Positions 1-9,800 of a stretch of DNA of 64,000 bases are shown one piece after another. The notes beneath the pieces are model-generated. The model was given only the letters and a program-made list of their open reading frames with translations. It did not search any database and was not told the DNA's origin. This stretch comes from CAZSDU01 sp964429135 (GTDB taxonomy: Bacteria; Bacteroidota; Bacteroidia; Bacteroidales; FEN-979). The stretch lies in contig CAYSAU010000013.1 of assembly GCA_964429135.1 (NCBI GenBank), forward strand, positions 36,312 to 100,311, in the 5' to 3' direction. Positions within the stretch are counted from its first letter, which is position 1, and the number at the start of each line of letters is the position of its first letter. The translations under genes and the position numbers were made by a program.

Positions 1-362
1 ACCTGATCTCCACAAGTAAATACAGGATTCAAAGAGGTCATCGGTTCCTGAAAAATCATGGAAATATGACTACCCCTGATGTTCCTCATCTGCTCCTCAG
101 GCAATCGTAATAAATCAATTGACAACCCCTTGTCAATTCGCAATAAGGCTTCCCCCTCCCGGATCCACCCCGGCGGACTGGGAATTAACTGTAACAGGGA
201 AAGAGCAGTCACGGATTTCCCCGATCCGGATTCGCCGACGATGGCAAGCGTTTCCGCTTCTTCCAGATGAAAAGACACTCCCTCAACCACGGTCATTGAC
301 TTTGAATTGGTTAAAAAGTCAAGTGTTAAACCATGAACTTTTAGTAAAGGGATGGTGGGCAT
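1..362 (-). CDS. ABC transporter ATP-binding protein, oligopeptide/dipeptide (DppD/OppD-like), 5' part only
   Basis: The minus-strand frame is open from an ATG at 362 to the window edge, giving about 120 residues; the rest of the gene lies outside. The N-terminus reads MPTIPLLKVHGLTLDF. A Walker A motif GESGSGKS lies near residue 45. A Q-loop of the form MIFQEPMTSLNPV lies near residue 105; that form is characteristic of the Dpp/Opp peptide-importer ATPases. The protein would energise uptake of peptides or a similar solute at the inner face of the membrane. Partner permeases and the signature motif are not in view, so the substrate cannot be assigned. The family call is firm, the substrate is not. 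Confidence 0.85.
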   Translation of the reverse strand, partial: MPTIPLLKVHGLTLDFLTNSKSMTVVEGVSFHLEEAETLAIVGESGSGKSVTALSLLQLIPSPPGWIREGEALLRIDKGLSIDLLRLPEEQMRNIRGSHISMIFQEPMTSLNPVFTCGDQ

Positions 363-383
363 AGGGAAAATGTAATTTTTACC

Positions 384-391
384 CAAACCTA
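384..391 (-). promoter_or_regulatory. Bacteroidota -7 box (TAGGTTTG) for the ABC ATPase
   Basis: On the minus strand TAGGTTTG matches the Bacteroidota sigma-A consensus TAnnTTTG and lies 21 bases before the ATG at 362. No clear -33 TTG is seen at the usual distance. Confidence 0.4.
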
Positions 392-489
392 CAGTAATTT
401 TTGAAATATTTTATCATTGGATATTAAAATTAATCTCTCGTTAACCTATTACCTTTCCAGCATAAGGCGATTAAGCATAAAAGTTTGCG

Positions 490-1179
490 ATGTTGTGGGT
501 CCATGATTTTATTTCCCTTATCTACCCGAAAATTTGTGCAGCCTGTGGAAACAGCCTGTGGCGACATGAAAATGTTATTTGCACCGCTTGCGACTTTCAT
601 CTTCCAAGAACAAGTTATCATCTTCTTTCCGAAAATCCAGTAAGCAAACTTTTCTGGGGCAGGGCTAAAATTCACAGCGCATCAGCCTATCTTCTTTTTC
701 ACAAAGGAAGCAGGGTGCAGCAAATGGTTCACCAGCTTAAATATAAAGGCCGAAAAGATATTGGATATTTTCTTGGAGATTTATTTGGACAAACCTTAAT
801 TCAATCCCCGCTTTTTAACGATCTCGATCTTATTATTCCTGTACCGCTGCATCCCAGAAAGCTTATGAAGCGAGGATTTAATCAAAGTGAGGAGTTTGGT
901 AAAGGGCTCTCATCCTCCATGAAAATCCCCATAAATAATCAGGTGTTGATCAGATCATGTAACACCGAAACACAGACAAAAAAAAACAGGTTTAAGCGAT
1001 GGGAAAACGTCAACCATGTGTTTATGGTAAATAAATCACATTTACTGGCCGGGAAAAAAATATTGCTGGTCGATGATGTCATAACAACCGGTGCAACGCT
1101 GGAGGCTTGCATTAATGCCCTTGCATTAATCCCGAGAATACGCATTAGTATCGCAGCCATTGCTACGGCATTACGTTAA
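490..1179 (+). CDS. comF: ComF family phosphoribosyltransferase-like protein
   Basis: The 229-residue protein has two CxxC pairs near the N-terminus (C16/C19 and C31/C34), a likely zinc knuckle. A type I phosphoribosyltransferase fold follows, with a PRPP loop reading ILLVDDVITTGAT at about residues 192-204. This is the standard ComFC/GntX layout and length. In competent bacteria ComF takes part in DNA uptake; in most Bacteroidota its role is not established. The gene stands alone and converges on the next one: the four bases TTAA at 1176-1179 hold both stop codons. The family assignment is safe, and a competence role is only inferred. Confidence 0.88.
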   Translation: MLWVHDFISLIYPKICAACGNSLWRHENVICTACDFHLPRTSYHLLSENPVSKLFWGRAKIHSASAYLLFHKGSRVQQMVHQLKYKGRKDIGYFLGDLFGQTLIQSPLFNDLDLIIPVPLHPRKLMKRGFNQSEEFGKGLSSSMKIPINNQVLIRSCNTETQTKKNRFKRWENVNHVFMVNKSHLLAGKKILLVDDVITTGATLEACINALALIPRIRISIAAIATALR

Positions 1180-3767
1180 ACATGACCACCCAGAACAAAA
1201 ACTTTTTTGTACCGTTTGATGGTCCCTTCGGGATGAAGCATCTCCACGAAAAAAAAATAAAAACCTAAAGGAGCTTTTGTGTTTTTTTCTGTAATTCCAT
1301 CCCATGAAAAAACATTTTCTGCAGCTAATAAAACATTTCTAGCCAATCGTTTAACAATGCTGCCTTTGCTGTCAAAAATGATCACATCTGCCTGAAAGCC
1401 CGCATAATCAGGTTCAAGTACAAGATGGATGCAATCATCTTTCCCATCATTGTCGGGCGAGAAGATTAAGGGAAAAACTAAGATAGAAGAAGAAAGGTTT
1501 TCGTCTGGATAGTATTGCGAATTTTGATATGCCGGACTGGCAAACCCAACCGTTTCTGAAGCCGAGTGCCAGTTAGACTGGTCCGTAGATGGGCGATCAG
1601 GATGTATTCTTTCAAGGGAAACCCCTTCTTTTGAATTTAATAAAGGATATTGCATTTCCGAGCTGTAACTGATTTTATCTATGATTGTCCCATCGTCCTG
1701 TCTGGCTATAACAAGCATTCCTGAATTTTCGCTGAGGGTGGGAAATTTTTCAGGTTTGATCGTCTTTCTGTTAGGAGGACCCGGATACCGCTTTAATACC
1801 TCATCCGGATCAGAGGAGATTGCCACATAATCAAAGGGAAACATAAGATAACTATCTTGAACAACCGGATATCCGGCATTCATTGTGCCTTCTATTGAAT
1901 CATCTTTTTTAATCATAAGTGTTTTTAAATCCAGTACTTTCCCTGAACGGTTAAACAATTCAATAAACCTATTCCCATGAGGATATGGATTAAAAAGAAT
2001 TTCATTGATAATGATATCCCTGTCTGTTATTTCATCGGGCAGGGCAATTTCAAGATGCCTTGAAGTATCCATCATATTGCCGGCGCAATCCCTCATGATC
2101 CCGGAGGAAAAAATCTTGTAAATAATCCCTTTCTGAAAAGTGGAACAAAACTTGAGTACTACAGAATTGAACATTGGCTCTTTTGGTTTAACGTAATCAG
2201 GAATGATCCCTGATGGATTTAGGATGTAAGATTCCCTGGTCGAAAGACCGATGCTGTCCATGGATTCAGAAAAGAGCAATTGAATGGATGTTGAATCCTT
2301 AAAGAAAGCTCTGACAAGATGAGGAATAGAAAGATCCGGTTGGGGTGCATAAACAGCATTCGCCCTGCCAGGTGTTCCACCGGAGGGATCGGTACTTGCA
2401 ATCCAGTTTTCTTGGCAACCGCATGGATTCATTGGATCAATCATTTCCAATGACCAACCACCTTCGCTTTTATAGGAGGAAGCATACCAGGAGTTTTCGT
2501 AAGCAACTGCATGAATGACCATACCTTTTTCATTTTTAATTGCAAGCATTGAACCTTCATTGGATAAACTGATGGTAGAGGTGAAAAGTGGGATGCAGTT
2601 TCCGTATAAATAAAACTTGGAAGAATCTTTGACCAGTAATAAATAGCCATAGGGGTCAATAGACAAGGGTGGAAAAACCTTTTTGGAATTTCCAAAATGA
2701 AATGTCCATTTTTCAAGATTGATCGAAAAAGGAGTTCGATTGTACAGTTCAACGTATTCTTCCGGGGGCAAATCCACCTGCGGTATTGGATCCGCCATGA
2801 TTTCATGGATTAAAACATCATAAGCCCTTGGAAGATAATAGTTAAACGACACTATCGTATCCTTCATACTGTTCCCTGCAATATCGTTGACTCCGCTTAT
2901 CCAGATTGAATCATATGTCCCTGAAGGCAGGGGTCTTTCAAAAATAAGAAGATAACAACAAGGCAGGTCTTTTTCCTGATTAACCATCAATGGATACTGC
3001 CCGGACAATTTCAGATAATAATGATGACTGTTTTCTGCCGATTGCTTGTCTACATTTTCATTGAATTTCACACGTAAGCTGACTGAATCTGTTGATATGC
3101 ACGAAAGTATTCCTGGAGGAAGTGAATCGTGCTGGATATTTTCTACCAGAAAATCATCAAAATAAAATTTTGTTGCATTGCTGGAAGTATATTTACAAAA
3201 AACGCCCATCCATGAAGTTTGATTATAGGAGCTTTCCAGGAATACACCATCCTTGTTGAAATTTGCTTTTCCTGTCGTATCAAGCCATGCTTCCCATAAG
3301 CCATGTTCTTCCCTTAAAATTTTAAACCGAAGTATATTGGTAGAATGTGATGCCTTATACATTCGAAAACAATAAATTACTTCTGTTAAATGACCGCTTT
3401 GCTTAAACACTCTGATACTATCATCACTACCACCTATTTGAACAAAATATCCATTCAGGGCTTTTTCCAGGTTAGGAGAATCTGAAACCAGATAAACCCT
3501 TGCCAGATTGTTGCTAGAAGTATTGAATGAAAGTTTGACCCAAAAGTTCCATTCAGTATCGTCAATTTTTATATTTGGTGTGGACAGATAAGACGTGTCT
3601 GGTTTTTCGGAAATCAAATGAAGCTGGGAGCTTGAATTGACCTCAAATTGATAATCATCTCCTGACCAGTTTGGGTTTTGGGTGAAATCCCCATCAGTAA
3701 AACTGTCATTAACTTGACATTGAACTGTTTCTGTGAATAAAAATAAAACAATAAGGAATTTTTTCAT
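1176..3767 (-). CDS. Secreted lamin-tail-domain protein with CHU_C-like (gliding-motility/T9SS) C-terminus
   Basis: The ATG at 3767 is preferred because it starts a signal peptide (MKKFLIVLFLFTETVQC); 28 more upstream codons are open but overlap the divergent asd promoter. About 863 residues. The N-terminal 200 residues look like a beta-sandwich resembling LamG/concanavalin folds. Ig-like segments follow, with two lamin-tail domains recognisable from their starts (LIHEIMADPIP and IIINEILFNPYP, each followed by a V/IELxNR motif). The last 90 residues (SPDNDGKDDCIHL to KKVFVLGG) resemble the C-terminal domain of gliding-motility-associated proteins exported by T9SS. It is probably a surface or secreted adhesive protein. 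There is no catalytic motif. Confidence 0.75.
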   Translation of the reverse strand: MKKFLIVLFLFTETVQCQVNDSFTDGDFTQNPNWSGDDYQFEVNSSSQLHLISEKPDTSYLSTPNIKIDDTEWNFWVKLSFNTSSNNLARVYLVSDSPNLEKALNGYFVQIGGSDDSIRVFKQSGHLTEVIYCFRMYKASHSTNILRFKILREEHGLWEAWLDTTGKANFNKDGVFLESSYNQTSWMGVFCKYTSSNATKFYFDDFLVENIQHDSLPPGILSCISTDSVSLRVKFNENVDKQSAENSHHYYLKLSGQYPLMVNQEKDLPCCYLLIFERPLPSGTYDSIWISGVNDIAGNSMKDTIVSFNYYLPRAYDVLIHEIMADPIPQVDLPPEEYVELYNRTPFSINLEKWTFHFGNSKKVFPPLSIDPYGYLLLVKDSSKFYLYGNCIPLFTSTISLSNEGSMLAIKNEKGMVIHAVAYENSWYASSYKSEGGWSLEMIDPMNPCGCQENWIASTDPSGGTPGRANAVYAPQPDLSIPHLVRAFFKDSTSIQLLFSESMDSIGLSTRESYILNPSGIIPDYVKPKEPMFNSVVLKFCSTFQKGIIYKIFSSGIMRDCAGNMMDTSRHLEIALPDEITDRDIIINEILFNPYPHGNRFIELFNRSGKVLDLKTLMIKKDDSIEGTMNAGYPVVQDSYLMFPFDYVAISSDPDEVLKRYPGPPNRKTIKPEKFPTLSENSGMLVIARQDDGTIIDKISYSSEMQYPLLNSKEGVSLERIHPDRPSTDQSNWHSASETVGFASPAYQNSQYYPDENLSSSILVFPLIFSPDNDGKDDCIHLVLEPDYAGFQADVIIFDSKGSIVKRLARNVLLAAENVFSWDGITEKNTKAPLGFYFFFVEMLHPEGTIKRYKKVFVLGGHV

Positions 3768-3808
3768 GATTTTTTTACTTAATCCGGATTTTTTCAAAAA
3801 GTAATATC

Positions 3809-3837
3809 TTGTTAATAACTTTTGTTGAATATCTTTG
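3809..3837 (+). promoter_or_regulatory. Promoter for asd (TTG - 18 bp - TATCTTTG)
   Basis: A TTG at 3809-3811 and a perfect -7 box TATCTTTG at 3830-3837 are 18 bases apart, fitting the Bacteroidota -33/-7 arrangement. The box ends 33 bases before the asd ATG. Confidence 0.7.
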
Positions 3838-3870
3838 CATATAGCATTCACTGAAAACCAGGATAGGTAT

Positions 3871-4860
3871 ATGAAAATCGCTATAGTCGGAGCTTCCGGA
3901 TTAGTCGGTAGGGAAATAATGCGGGTATTGGAAGAACGGAGTATTTATCCTGAATTATTCATACCCGTTGCATCTCCATCTTCTATCGGTAAAAAAATCC
4001 GTTTTTTCGACCATGAATACAATATCCTGGGCCATAAAGAGGCGATATTAATACATCCCGAACTTGCTATTTTTTCTGCTGGGGCTACTGTATCCAAAGA
4101 ATGGGCCCCGAAATATGCTGAGGCCGGAATAACAGTCATTGATAATTCTTCAGCCTGGAGAATGGTAAAAGAAATACCCCTGGTTGTTCCTGAAATCAAT
4201 GCCAATATTCTTGGCCGGAATGACAAAATCATTGCCAACCCGAATTGCTCTACCATTCAGCTTGTACTCGTGTTGGCTCCACTTCACAAAGCCTATGGGA
4301 TCAAGCGTATAGTGGTTTCGACCTACCAGTCTGTCACCGGAACCGGCGCCAGGGCGGTACAACAACTGGAAAATGAACGTAAGGGAATTAAAGGAGAAAT
4401 GGCCTACCCTCATCCCATTGATCTTAACCTTTTTCCACATGGCGGGATCTTTCTGTCCAACAGGTATACAACAGAAGAAATGAAACTCGTCGAAGAAACC
4501 CATAAAATTCTCGATGATTATACTTTTGGTATCACTGCCACGATTGTCCGAGTTCCAGTTTTAGGGGGACATTCAATGACCGTAAACATAGAATTTTTAA
4601 AGGATTACCATATCAACGAAGCGGTGGAAATAATCCATTCCACAGAGGGAGTGATAATACAGGATGATCCTGAAAATAATATTTACCCCATGCCCAGAAA
4701 CTCCAGGGGAAAAGATGAGGTTTTTGTAGGCAGAATCCGCCGGGATGAATCTCAGGCAAATTCATTAAATCTATTCATTGTTGCCGATAATCTTCGTAAA
4801 GGAGCAGCGACCAATGCAGTGCAGATAGCACAATATCTTATTGATCAATCATTTCTTTAA
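3871..4860 (+). CDS. asd: Aspartate-semialdehyde dehydrogenase
   Basis: This enzyme reduces aspartyl phosphate to aspartate semialdehyde with NADPH, the branch point to lysine/diaminopimelate, threonine and methionine. The ATG at 3871 begins MKIAIVGASGLVGREI, the N-terminal NADP-binding GxxGxxG loop. A longer in-frame start at 3835 falls inside the promoter and is rejected. The active-site cysteine is in the block ANPNCSTIQ (about residue 128). The substrate-binding histidine block HGGIFLSNRYTTEEMK and the block VLGGHSMTVNIEF are present. The 329-residue length is normal. The gene has its own promoter, and a cytochrome gene starts 67 bp downstream. Confidence 0.95.
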   Translation: MKIAIVGASGLVGREIMRVLEERSIYPELFIPVASPSSIGKKIRFFDHEYNILGHKEAILIHPELAIFSAGATVSKEWAPKYAEAGITVIDNSSAWRMVKEIPLVVPEINANILGRNDKIIANPNCSTIQLVLVLAPLHKAYGIKRIVVSTYQSVTGTGARAVQQLENERKGIKGEMAYPHPIDLNLFPHGGIFLSNRYTTEEMKLVEETHKILDDYTFGITATIVRVPVLGGHSMTVNIEFLKDYHINEAVEIIHSTEGVIIQDDPENNIYPMPRNSRGKDEVFVGRIRRDESQANSLNLFIVADNLRKGAATNAVQIAQYLIDQSFL

Positions 4861-4874
4861 ACTGGTTATTTTTG
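4841..4874 (+). promoter_or_regulatory. Candidate promoter for the multihaem cytochrome gene
   Basis: TATTTTTG at 4867-4874 fits TAnnTTTG, and a TTG at 4841-4843 lies 23 bases upstream. The region overlaps the end of asd and lies 53 bp before the cytochrome ATG. Confidence 0.4.
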
Positions 4875-4927
4875 ATGGTTAAAGTTTCCATTAAACAATT
4901 TAGGGTTAATCAAATATTAATTGCAAC

Positions 4928-5989
4928 ATGAAAAACCTGAAATATATTTTTTTAACCTCAGCAATAGCTGTTTTTCTCCTAAGTAGTTTGTTTAGCGGTT
5001 GTACTAAGGAAGGGCCACAGGGCCCGGCCGGACAGGATGGGAAAGACGCCAATACTACCTGTACTCAGTGTCATGATATGAGTGATAGTCTTGTAACCAG
5101 AATTTTCCAGTATGACGCTTCTCGCCATGCCCTTGGATCGACCACTTATACCAGCACACAATTGGCCTGTGCCCCCTGTCATTCCAGTCAGGGATTTGCC
5201 GAAGCAATCCTCACCAATGCGGATACAACCAAGTTTCCTGTTGTCAATGCCGCCCCTGTTAATTGTCGTACTTGCCATAATATCCATACCACTTATACTT
5301 CGGCAGATTATAGTCTTAAAATTGCTTCTGCTTTTTATCCCAGATTCGATAAAACAAAAACGCTTAACCTTTCCTTTGGCGGTGGATCCGGCAATCTCTG
5401 TGCCCGCTGTCATCAGGCAGTAAAACCTAATCCATGGCTTACTGATCCTAGGGGAAATGACTCTCTAGATATTTCCAGTTCGCAATGGGGACCACACCAT
5501 GGTGCCCAAGCTCTCATACTGGCAGGAATGGGGGCTTTTGAAATGGGAACTTCCTCGTTTGGAAATACTCCTCATAAAGATTTTACAACATGTTCCTCAT
5601 GTCATCAAGGTGGACCTCAGGGTAATCTAGTGGGAGGGCATACCCTTAGGATGTCCAGCAGTATTACCAATGATAATGTTAGCGTATGTAAAGCTTGTCA
5701 TGCTTCAATTGGAAATAATTTTGACCTTGGCGGAATCCAAACAGAAATCAACAATAAAATAAACGCGCTGAAAGAAAGATTAGCCGCTGCAAATATGCTG
5801 GATACCATCCCTCCTCCCAATCCCAATTATATGCTGATTAAACCCGGTAAATATTCCCAGCGCGACCTGGCTGTATTTTGGAATTTTCAGCTTGCATATA
5901 CGGATCGAAGTCTGGGTGTCCATAATTATCTTTATACCCGCGACATGCTACAAGCCGGTATAGATTATATGAATCGCAGAGGGAAATAA
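4928..5989 (+). CDS. Six-haem c-type cytochrome lipoprotein
   Basis: The signal peptide ends in a lipobox LFSGC with the lipidated cysteine at residue 25, so the protein should be membrane-anchored outside the cytoplasm. A short collagen-like run (GPQGPAGQDGKD) follows. Six CxxCH haem motifs start at about C45, C81, C113, C158, C222 and C254. Extra histidines such as HTTY and GPHHG could serve as distal ligands. The length is 353 residues. Such proteins carry electrons in periplasmic or outer-membrane chains. No specific reductase family is recognised. A riboflavin kinase gene begins one base after the stop codon, suggesting co-transcription. Confidence 0.85.
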   Translation: MKNLKYIFLTSAIAVFLLSSLFSGCTKEGPQGPAGQDGKDANTTCTQCHDMSDSLVTRIFQYDASRHALGSTTYTSTQLACAPCHSSQGFAEAILTNADTTKFPVVNAAPVNCRTCHNIHTTYTSADYSLKIASAFYPRFDKTKTLNLSFGGGSGNLCARCHQAVKPNPWLTDPRGNDSLDISSSQWGPHHGAQALILAGMGAFEMGTSSFGNTPHKDFTTCSSCHQGGPQGNLVGGHTLRMSSSITNDNVSVCKACHASIGNNFDLGGIQTEINNKINALKERLAAANMLDTIPPPNPNYMLIKPGKYSQRDLAVFWNFQLAYTDRSLGVHNYLYTRDMLQAGIDYMNRRGK

Positions 5990-5990
5990 A

Positions 5991-6452
5991 ATGGATATCA
6001 TTTCTTTCTCCTCCCCCATCATGAAATCCTTAGAAAAAGGTGATTTAAAGAAAGCGAATGCGCTGATTGGTCATCCGTATTTTATTTCAGGGGTCGTTGT
6101 CAAAGGCCAGATGCTTGGAAAAAGCCTTGGCTATCCAACAGCCAACCTTAGTATCTCCGCAACAACCCCATTGTTGATTCCTCGTGGAGTATATGCGGTA
6201 AAGGTTAATTTTTCTGGTTCTTTCTTCCTCGGCATGGCCAACATAGGAACCCGACCCACCGTAAAAGGAAAAACCCTTACGGTTGAAGTTAATTTATTCC
6301 ATTTTAACGGAGATTTATACGGGAAAGAATTAACCGTGAGTTTTATTCAACGCATCCGGGACGAAAAAAAATTTGACGACTTGCAATCGTTGAGCCTTGA
6401 AATTGCTCGGGATAAAAATCGCATCACTAAATTATTTGCCAGCATGGATTAG
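5991..6452 (+). CDS. Stand-alone riboflavin kinase (RibF C-terminal domain only)
   Basis: The 153 residues match only the kinase half of bacterial RibF, which makes FMN from riboflavin and ATP. Visible motifs are GxxLGYPTANL near residue 45 (phosphate/Mg binding), GVYAVKV, the block GMANIGTRPT and VEVNLFHFNGDLYGKEL with the catalytic glutamate. The first 25 residues (ISFSSPIMKSLEKGDLKKA) resemble the linker that follows the FAD-synthetase domain in full-length RibF. The gene therefore looks like a domain-loss copy. It starts one base after the cytochrome stop. The 3' end overlaps the convergent gldH-like gene by 21 bp. A full-length ribF may exist elsewhere in the genome. Confidence 0.85.
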   Translation: MDIISFSSPIMKSLEKGDLKKANALIGHPYFISGVVVKGQMLGKSLGYPTANLSISATTPLLIPRGVYAVKVNFSGSFFLGMANIGTRPTVKGKTLTVEVNLFHFNGDLYGKELTVSFIQRIRDEKKFDDLQSLSLEIARDKNRITKLFASMD

Positions 6453-6869
6453 CCGGACTCCAATCATTGAAATTCCTCTAAGATGAAGCTGAGGCATCAG
6501 ATTTTCTAGCTCAAAAATAAGATTCCCGTTTTTCGATATAAACAAATCTTTTTTAAGTGTAATCTGATTTTCTTCGCCTAAGATTATTTTTTTTATCTGG
6601 TACTCCATGATCCTTTCTTCGCCTGATGGAGTAGTCATAATCATGTTGAAGTTTAGTGATTCATGGGAGTAATCATGAGTAATTCTGGCGAAAAAAATTA
6701 TATCATAAGTCTTATTGCTTTCCTTTAAAGGAATGGTAATAATAACATTGCTAAATCTTGACCATGTTTGCTTTTCAAACTGAAAAGTGTATTCTATGGG
6801 TTTTTCCCTGCGACAAGCGCTTGATATGATGAAAAGGATAAATAGAATTAAAAAAAGGAGTTTTCTCAT
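6432..6869 (-). CDS. gldH: GldH-like gliding-motility lipoprotein
   Basis: This is a 145-residue lipoprotein precursor with a hydrophobic leader ending in a lipobox-like SSAC (C19). The rest is a single beta-rich domain with the pattern FxxxxWxxxxxVIITIPL followed by YDIIFFARITHDYxxESLNFNM. That pattern resembles GldH, a Bacteroidota lipoprotein of about 150 residues needed for gliding and T9SS function in Flavobacterium; homologues also occur in non-gliding Bacteroidales. The gene lies 6 bp downstream of a large histidine kinase, so the two are probably co-transcribed. The identification rests on length and pattern, not alignment. Confidence 0.55.
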   Translation of the reverse strand: MRKLLFLILFILFIISSACRREKPIEYTFQFEKQTWSRFSNVIITIPLKESNKTYDIIFFARITHDYSHESLNFNMIMTTPSGEERIMEYQIKKIILGEENQITLKKDLFISKNGNLIFELENLMPQLHLRGISMIGVRLIHAGK

Positions 6870-6875
6870 TATTTG

Positions 6876-9800
6876 TTAATTGGGTTTGATTTCTGCTTGA
6901 AATGGAGGAATTTCTAAGATAAAAGTGGCCCCTCTACCCTCTACTGATTCAACTCGAATGGTGGCATTCATCTCTTCCAAAATGGCTTTAACGATGGCAA
7001 GCCCAAGTCCCATTCCCCCGGTTTTTGTAGTAAAATTCGGTTGAAAAATATTTTTTGATTGATCAACAGAAATTCCTCGGCCATTATCACTAATGTTTAA
7101 CAGATATTTTCCTGACTTTTCATGCAGGGTCACTTCAATCTGCCCATTGGATTTATTTTCAATGGCCTCAATAGCATTGCTGAAAATATTGTTAAAAACC
7201 CGTAATAATTGCTTTTGATCCCCCCATATCAGGGCCGGGAATACAATGTCATCCAGATTTATGGTTATTGGAACAATATCCTTGTATAAAAACACAACAT
7301 TTTGAAGTACCTCTTTCAAGTCAAGTTTTTCTTTCTGAGGTGCCGGCATTTTTGCAAAATCAGAGAACTCAGAGGCAATTGAGGCAAGAGTGTCGATTTG
7401 CTCTGTAAGTGTTTGAGCAAAACGTTCCAGTCGTTGATCATAATCCAGCGCATGATCATTCCATGCTCGTAATAAATGTTGCACGTTCAATTTCATCGGG
7501 GTCAACGGATTTTTTATTTCATGGGCCACTTGCCTTGCCATTTCTCTCCACGCACCTTCCCTTTCCGAAACAGCTAGCTTTTTTGCACTTTCTTCCATTT
7601 CTTCAATCATCTTATTATATTGATCGACAAGCTGTCCGATTTCATCTTTTTTTTGCCAATCAATCTTTTCATTCGGCCTGCCCAGCTTAAATGTTCCCAT
7701 TTTGGCAGCAAGGAGCCTCAGGGGCAGTGTAATATATTTGGAAAAGAAAAATGCAATAAATACTCCCAGAATAAACAATAGAACATAAACATTAATGAAG
7801 GTAACAAGAAAGGTTGAAATTTCTTTTTTTAAATCATCCTGCCGGGCAAAATATGGAAGGTTGATATATCCCAGTAATTTATTCTTGTCGTTAAAAAAAG
7901 GAAGGTAGGCTGAACTATAATCGTGAGATCCAATATATTCATCATGAATGAACAAGGATTGACCGGTTGATTTCAACTGATTCATGGCGTGAGTATTCAT
8001 ACGGTCAGAGGTCAATCCTTCTTTAAAAACCTCAGAACGGCTGGAAGCAATCAACCTCCCGGCAGGATCATAAATATTTATATCTGAGAAAAAAATATTG
8101 GACATTTTGATCAATTGATTTTCCAAAACGGGTAGGCTTTCGTGAAATCCATGATCATCAGATCCGAATTTGTAACGAAATTCCATCAAGATCGATAATG
8201 CCCTTTCCCTAAGATAGTCATCGTTCTTTGCATTATTTAAACGAATGATATATACTTCAATGACACCGCCTAGCACGAGAAATGATAAGAGAAGGATGCC
8301 AATAATGGATAATTGAAGGCGATCGCGAAGCGTGTTTAAAGAAAATTTTGTATTTAATGGACGATTCAGGAATATAAATAAAATAAAAGATAAAAATCCA
8401 AAAAAGAAAAATAGATATGCAAACGGAGAAAGGGTCGTCAAAAAATTCGGTTGTTTTTTACTAATCAATAATTCTTCAGTCTCGTTTAGCCTGTAATATA
8501 AATGATTTTGTTCCGAAAAATTAAAAAACAATCCTTGATTAATTTTCGCCCTGTAAAGGTCTATGGACTGATTATAAAGAAATTTTCCTGCGCTATACTG
8601 AATTTTCCCATTCTTATAAAATGCATAAGAATACGCTGAAATATCTGGAATTTCAACCAGCCTGCGATCAATTAATAATTCGGGATAGCCAAGATCTTTA
8701 AAAACATATTTAATATTCAATTCAATATACAGATTAACTTCGTGAATGCCATTTTTCTCTCGCAACAATGGCAAACAGATAACCGCCAGATAGTTTTCTT
8801 TTCCATATCCATAATCAAGAAAAAAAAGGTTGTTCACCGTTGTCAGTTCTCCAAATTCATTGATGATGTTTTGAAAATAATCGTGACAGTTTATCAAATA
8901 CCCTTGGGGCTGAACCTGAAGATTTTTATTGAAAGCACACAGGGTGGACTGAATGTTAAACTTATTCCAAAATCCGGTAAAATATTTTCTTTTCAGATAA
9001 TCTTCCAGCTGCTGCTCTGAAGAGAGGTTTACACTTTTCAGTGTGCTTTCTGCAAGGGTTAAAACGGAGGTGTCGGTCCGGATACTTTTTTCGATTTGAG
9101 AAAATAATGTCTCGGTAACCGGATTGCGCTTTGAGGATAGTTTAAGGGCAAGTATTTTTCGTTTTTCTTTTTCTTTATCATGATTGGAATCATTGATCAG
9201 CAGCATACTGACAAAAGAAAATACGATAATTGCGACAATACTGATCCGAAGATTGATTACGGCTTTATTTTCGGGATTGGAAAAGTGTATCGCATAATTA
9301 ACAGGTTTCCAAAAAAACAAGAAAAAACATGCCCAAAGGGACCAGATAATCAGGAAACCATAACCACTGTATGGAATTAATCCGGAAATATTCTGAAGAT
9401 TAAGTGGTATGATAGAATTAAGAACAAAGCTTTCAATAAATATCAATATTCCAATAAAAGAAAACAATGCCAGGATGATAATCAAAATTTGTTTCAACAA
9501 TCGGGAATGTTTCGGGCCTGCAGTCGAAAGAGAAGGGGCCGGCCATTTAATAAAAGCAATGCAGGCCAGAATTAACATCAGTAAGGAATTCACCAAAACA
9601 TCACCCAATGATGGTAAAATCCAGGAGGAAGAAAAAAATGAGGGGCCGAACAATTCGGTCTGATATAAAAATGAAGGGAATTTAAAATAAAACTGTAAGC
9701 TACGTAAGAGAAAAACATCAACAAAAATTCCGGTAATCAGTAAATATTTCCACTTAAAAAACCCGGCTATTCTGTCATAGAAATTAAGTATAGACAAGAT

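Noticed and set aside
5990..6010. Frameshift joining the riboflavin kinase to an upstream FAD-synthetase domain
   Set aside because: The upstream sequence is a complete cytochrome gene in another frame; no remnant of the nucleotidyltransferase domain is present before 5991.
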